From NCBI GenBank assembly GCA_002350765.1, contig DEFK01000002.1:42306-56484 (forward strand): a stretch of 14,179 bases of DNA. The letters run 5' to 3'. The notes under the pieces were generated by a model. The model searched no databases. It saw only the letters and a program-made list of their open reading frames with translations, and was not told the DNA's origin. Below are positions 11,419-14,179 of this stretch, in pieces. Source of the stretch: Ruminococcaceae bacterium UBA2854 (GTDB lineage: Bacteria; Bacillota; Clostridia; Oscillospirales; Acutalibacteraceae). Positions within the stretch are counted from its first letter, which is position 1; the number at the start of each line of letters is the position of its first letter. The position numbers were made by a program, and so were the translations under genes.

Positions 11419-11533
11419 TTGGTAAAACCTCCTTTAATCCTTTTTATTTTATCATAAAACAAAAGAAAAATCTATAGTGAAATATGTATATATTTTAGCT
11501 TGAATTTTGTACTAATTGAATAATTGTTTTTTA

Positions 11534-11562
11534 TGGACTTTAGGCTTAGTATGTGGTATTAT
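11534..11562 (+). promoter_or_regulatory. Promoter of the amylase gene
   Basis: TGGACT (11534-11539), 17-bp spacer, TATTAT (11557-11562) with TG one base upstream (extended -10). Confidence 0.6.
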
Positions 11563-11592
11563 TTTTATAGTTCCTGAAAGGAGGAAAAAATA

Positions 11593-13353
11593 ATGAAAAA
11601 ATTAACATCAATAACCCTGTGTCTTATGATACTGCTGTGTTCGGTACTGAGCCTTGCTTCCTGCTCATCGGGTAATAATAAATCCGAAAACGCGGGTAAC
11701 TCAGCTTCCGATACAACGAATACCGAGAATAAAGGCACGGATTATAATTTGACGAAAAATATTAAGGACGGCGTAATTCTACAGTGCTTCGCGTGGGATT
11801 TTAAGACTATCGAAAACTCGCTCGAGGATATCGCCGCCGCGGGTTACAGCGCTATACAGACTTCGCCCGTTAACGAGTGTCTCGAGGGCGAGGGCGGCGG
11901 AATGAAGCTCTACAGCGAGGGAGAGGGTAAATGGTATTACCATTACCAGCCCACGGACTTTACTATCGGCAACTATCAGCTCGGTACTAAAGCGGAGTTT
12001 AAGTCTATGTGCGCTAAGGCTGAGAAGCTCGGTATAAAGGTTATCGTTGACGTTATCGCCAACCATACCACGCCTACTACCGAGGCGATCAATAAGAACC
12101 TGCTCGACGCTGTCGGCGGAATAGATAACCTCTACCACGCGGGCAACGATAAGGATATCGCGGATTACAGCAACCGTCTCCAGTGTACGACCTATAAAAT
12201 GGGCGGACTTCCCGATATAAACACCGAGAATAAAGCCTTCCAGGATTATTTCTTAAAGTTTATAAACGATTGTATCGACTGCGGCGCGGACGGCTTCCGT
12301 TACGATACGGCTAAGCATATCGGACTTCCCGACGATCCCAAGGATCCCAAGAGCAAGAAGAATAATTTCTGGGACAGAGCTACTACCGAGATGAAGAACG
12401 CGAAGAATATCTTCCTTTACGGCGAGGTCTTACAGGGCAACGGCGACCGTATCGAGGATTATGTTAAGAAAATCGGCGCTACTACCGCGAGCACATTCGG
12501 CGGTACAATCAGAAACGCCATTATGAACAACACTCTTAACGCTTATAATTTCGAGGATTTAAGAGTAGGCGAGGACGAGAGCTGTGTTACCTGGGTTGAA
12601 TCCCACGATAACTATATTAACGACGGCAACTGGGCTGCTATGGGCGATGAGGACGTGCTGACAGGCTGGGCTATAATCACCGCGAGAGCTAAGGGTACTC
12701 CGCTGTACTTCGACCGTCCTTACGGAAGCTCTATCGAGAACCAGTGGGGAACTATGAACCGTATCGGCGCGAGTGGAGATATGTTCTATAAGGACAAGAG
12801 AGTAGCGGCGCTTAACTTCTTCAGAAACGCTATGGTAGGCGAGGGCGAGAAGTTTATTAACCCGAACGATGACGCTTCCGCGCTCGAAATCTGCCGAGGC
12901 AAAAAGGGCGCCGTTATAGTTAATACGGCAGGCGAGCTTAAAGGCGGCTTTAAGACCGACCTCGCCGACGGCACATATATTGACCGCGTAGACGGAAAAA
13001 CCGAGTATAAGGTAGAAAAAGGAAAGCTTAAATTCACTAAGGCTATCCCCGAGTACAGCGTAGTTGTACTGTATAACGACGGCTACGAGCAGTACGCCGC
13101 TCCCGTAACGGTTAAGGTTTCCGACAAGACCGAGTTCGAGCTTTATAAGGATATGACCGTTAAGCTCGAAGCGGTTAACGCTAAGTCCGCTACATACAGC
13201 GTAAACGACGGTAAGGCTGTTTCTTATAAGAACGGCGACAGCGTTAAAATTAAAGCTAAAGACGCTGACGACAGCGGCGTTGTAACGCTAACCCTTAAAG
13301 CTAAGGGCGAAGCCGGTCAGAACTCGTATATGAAGTATTATTTTACTAAATAA
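11593..13353 (+). CDS. Alpha-amylase lipoprotein, GH13 (subfamily 28-like, AmyE-type)
   Basis: A 586-residue surface-anchored starch hydrolase acting on internal alpha-1,4 bonds. GAAAGGAGG lies 8 nt before the ATG. The lipobox LASC puts the lipidated Cys at residue 24, followed by a Ser/Asn/Thr-rich spacer. The GH13 barrel follows the B. subtilis AmyE pattern (GYSAIQTSPVNE, YQPTDFTIGNYQLG, GIKVIVDVIANHTT). Catalytic residues are nucleophile D238 (GFRYDTAKH), acid/base E278 (FLYGEVLQG) and stabiliser D339 (WVESHDNY). A domain-C-like stretch (VIVNTAGELKGGF...YSVVVLYNDG) follows. Residues ~500-586 form an extra beta domain that I cannot assign to a CBM family. No dockerin is present, so it is anchored by lipid rather than by a cohesin. 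It is monocistronic with its own promoter and terminator. Confidence 0.95.
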   Translation: MKKLTSITLCLMILLCSVLSLASCSSGNNKSENAGNSASDTTNTENKGTDYNLTKNIKDGVILQCFAWDFKTIENSLEDIAAAGYSAIQTSPVNECLEGEGGGMKLYSEGEGKWYYHYQPTDFTIGNYQLGTKAEFKSMCAKAEKLGIKVIVDVIANHTTPTTEAINKNLLDAVGGIDNLYHAGNDKDIADYSNRLQCTTYKMGGLPDINTENKAFQDYFLKFINDCIDCGADGFRYDTAKHIGLPDDPKDPKSKKNNFWDRATTEMKNAKNIFLYGEVLQGNGDRIEDYVKKIGATTASTFGGTIRNAIMNNTLNAYNFEDLRVGEDESCVTWVESHDNYINDGNWAAMGDEDVLTGWAIITARAKGTPLYFDRPYGSSIENQWGTMNRIGASGDMFYKDKRVAALNFFRNAMVGEGEKFINPNDDASALEICRGKKGAVIVNTAGELKGGFKTDLADGTYIDRVDGKTEYKVEKGKLKFTKAIPEYSVVVLYNDGYEQYAAPVTVKVSDKTEFELYKDMTVKLEAVNAKSATYSVNDGKAVSYKNGDSVKIKAKDADDSGVVTLTLKAKGEAGQNSYMKYYFTK

Positions 13354-13372
13354 ATAATAAATGAATATAGCG

Positions 13373-13400
13373 AAAACGGCAGGAAAATTCCTGCCGTTTT
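13373..13400 (+). terminator. Intrinsic terminator of the amylase gene
   Basis: AAAACGGCAGGAA and TTCCTGCCGTTTT form a 13-bp stem; the A/T flanks make it usable in both directions. It lies 19 nt after the stop. Confidence 0.9.
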
Positions 13401-13406
13401 GTTAAT

Positions 13407-13448
13407 AATTCGTAATTCGTAATGCGCAATGCGCAATGCGTAATTAAT
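13407..13448. repeat. Heptanucleotide tract, AATTCGT/AATGCGC family
   Basis: Six exact 7-nt units: AATTCGT x2, AATGCGC x2, AATGCGT, AATTAAT. Confidence 0.8.
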
Positions 13449-13453
13449 AATAA

Positions 13454-13481
13454 CTGAGAACTGAGAACTGAGAACTGTGAA
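13454..13481. repeat. Heptanucleotide tract, CTGAGAA family
   Basis: CTGAGAA x3 then CTGTGAA. It ends at the base next to the tspO stop codon complement (13482-13484). Confidence 0.78.
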
Positions 13482-13958
13482 CTACCTATTCAACAAATAA
13501 ACTCCTAAATTAAGGTACGTCGCGAACAGTAACCACGCTAAATACGGTACCTGCAAAAGCCCCGCGATTTTATCCTTGCCGTAAAACTTTACGACCATAG
13601 TCAAAACTAAAAAATCGAGAACGATAATCCATATAAACGCCAAAAGGCGCCATTTAAGCGTAAAGAACAGTATCGGCCATACAAGATTTACGAAAAGCTG
13701 GATATAGTATATCCATTTCGCGTTATCGTCCAAAACGCCCTTATCCATAAGCAGCCCGAACGATACGCCCATCAGTATATACAGTATAGTCCAGACGATG
13801 GGGAATAGAATTGCGGGCGGAGATAGCGCGGGCTGACGCAGCATATCGTAGTCCATAGAGCCCGAGGTTATAAACCCGACTATTCCGCCAAGCGCGAGCG
13901 GTATTATTATCGCCAGCGCGTACATTTTTATTTTTTCAATGTTAAACCGTATTGCCAT
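13482..13958 (-). CDS. tspO: TspO/MBR-family membrane protein
   Basis: 158 residues with five predicted membrane helices, the standard TspO size and fold. Family motifs in order: QPALSPPAILFPIVWTILYILMG in the helix 1-2 loop and helix 2, IQLFVNLVWPILFF in helix 3, PYLAWLLFATYLNLGVYLLN in helix 5. TspO proteins bind porphyrins and other hydrophobic ligands and are linked to tetrapyrrole and stress control; the role in this organism is unknown. AGGAG lies 8 nt before the ATG. A small hairpin (CTAAG-AAAA-CTTAG) on the mRNA includes the first two bases of that ribosome site. The stop codon directly abuts a heptanucleotide tract. No clear promoter was seen. Confidence 0.92.
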   Translation of the reverse strand: MAIRFNIEKIKMYALAIIIPLALGGIVGFITSGSMDYDMLRQPALSPPAILFPIVWTILYILMGVSFGLLMDKGVLDDNAKWIYYIQLFVNLVWPILFFTLKWRLLAFIWIIVLDFLVLTMVVKFYGKDKIAGLLQVPYLAWLLFATYLNLGVYLLNR

Positions 13959-14020
13959 AAACCCAACTCCTAAGTTTTCTTAGTTTAATTTATGCAGTTA
14001 GAGCGGGTTTTATACATAAA

Positions 14021-14044
14021 ATCCCCGCCGATATACGGCGGGGG
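14021..14044 (-). terminator. Intrinsic terminator for a minus-strand gene beyond the window
   Basis: CCCCGCCG and CGGCGGGG pair around a short A/T loop. On the minus strand it continues into ATTTTAT. It stands before tspO and would end transcription coming from the right. Confidence 0.6.
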
Positions 14045-14118
14045 ATAAAGTTGTTAGTTGTATATGTGTGCCGAGTAGTTTTGAGGTTATGATAAAAAAC
14101 TGAAAAAAGTTTCTGCAG

Positions 14119-14170
14119 CGCAACGGGCTAAAAATGTCCCACTGGGACATTTTCTTAATGTAGCGTTGCG
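14119..14170. repeat. Nested hairpin element at the right edge
   Basis: Outer arms are CGCAACG (14119-14125) and CGTTGCG (14164-14170). The inner perfect stem is AAAATGTCCC / GGGACATTTT with an ACT loop (14131-14153). No coding sequence is seen from 14047 to the end. The closing GACCGCCG resembles the junction word at 5634-5641, but the window ends there. Confidence 0.6.
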
Positions 14171-14179
14171 ACCGCCGCC

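Overview
The window reads like the chromosome of a Gram-positive gut Firmicute of the Clostridia (Oscillospiraceae/Ruminococcus-like). The pointers are a PPDK with clostridial wording, strong AGGAGG ribosome sites, EpsC-type serine acetyltransferase, BspA-type leucine-rich repeats, a cohesin-like secreted protein, a GH13_28-type amylase lipoprotein, and Lys-rich Ig-like C-terminal modules. The genus assignment is inference. No rRNA, tRNA, CRISPR array or complete insertion sequence was found.

Layout. 1-714: 3' end of ppdK and its terminator. 824-1725: a minus-strand toxin-antitoxin pair (AbrB-type antitoxin, PIN toxin) with promoter and two abutting palindromes, next to a 40-codon remnant of an AAA_14/DUF4143-type ATPase. 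1841-3692: small plus-strand genes (FMN split-barrel protein, a 50-residue protein coupled to a GNAT-like protein, a TfoX-N protein). 3796-5346: secreted BspA-type LRR protein. 5347-5731: a structured non-coding stretch forming the 3' flank of cysE. 5732-8739: cysteine biosynthesis locus, with cysE (minus), a divergent Rrf2 regulator (plus) and cysK (minus). 8816-11418: secreted transglutaminase-like protein (plus) and cohesin-like protein (minus). 11593-13353: secreted alpha-amylase. 13482-13958: TspO-family membrane protein. The right end holds hairpins only.

The most coherent unit is cysE / Rrf2 regulator / cysK. CysE ends in Asp-Tyr-Asn-Ile and the regulator ends in Asp-Tyr-Val-Ile. A C-terminal Ile tail is the part of CysE known to enter the CysK active site, so the regulator looks built to bind CysK by the same tail (CymR-like), yet it also carries an IscR-like cysteine cluster. 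A CCTA / AACTTG / GGTAT motif occurs both at the cysK start site and between cysE and the regulator. The cysK leader carries a 10-codon ORF whose last sense codon is Cys.

The second theme is non-coding repeats at the 3' ends of genes. Tracts with an exact 7-nt period occur in three sequence families. A ~157-bp MITE-like element with inverted ends carries an intrinsic terminator; two full copies and one right-half copy are present. The cysE 3' flank holds a 54-bp tandem repeat and three hairpins that share a GCT triloop in register but have different, individually self-complementary stems.
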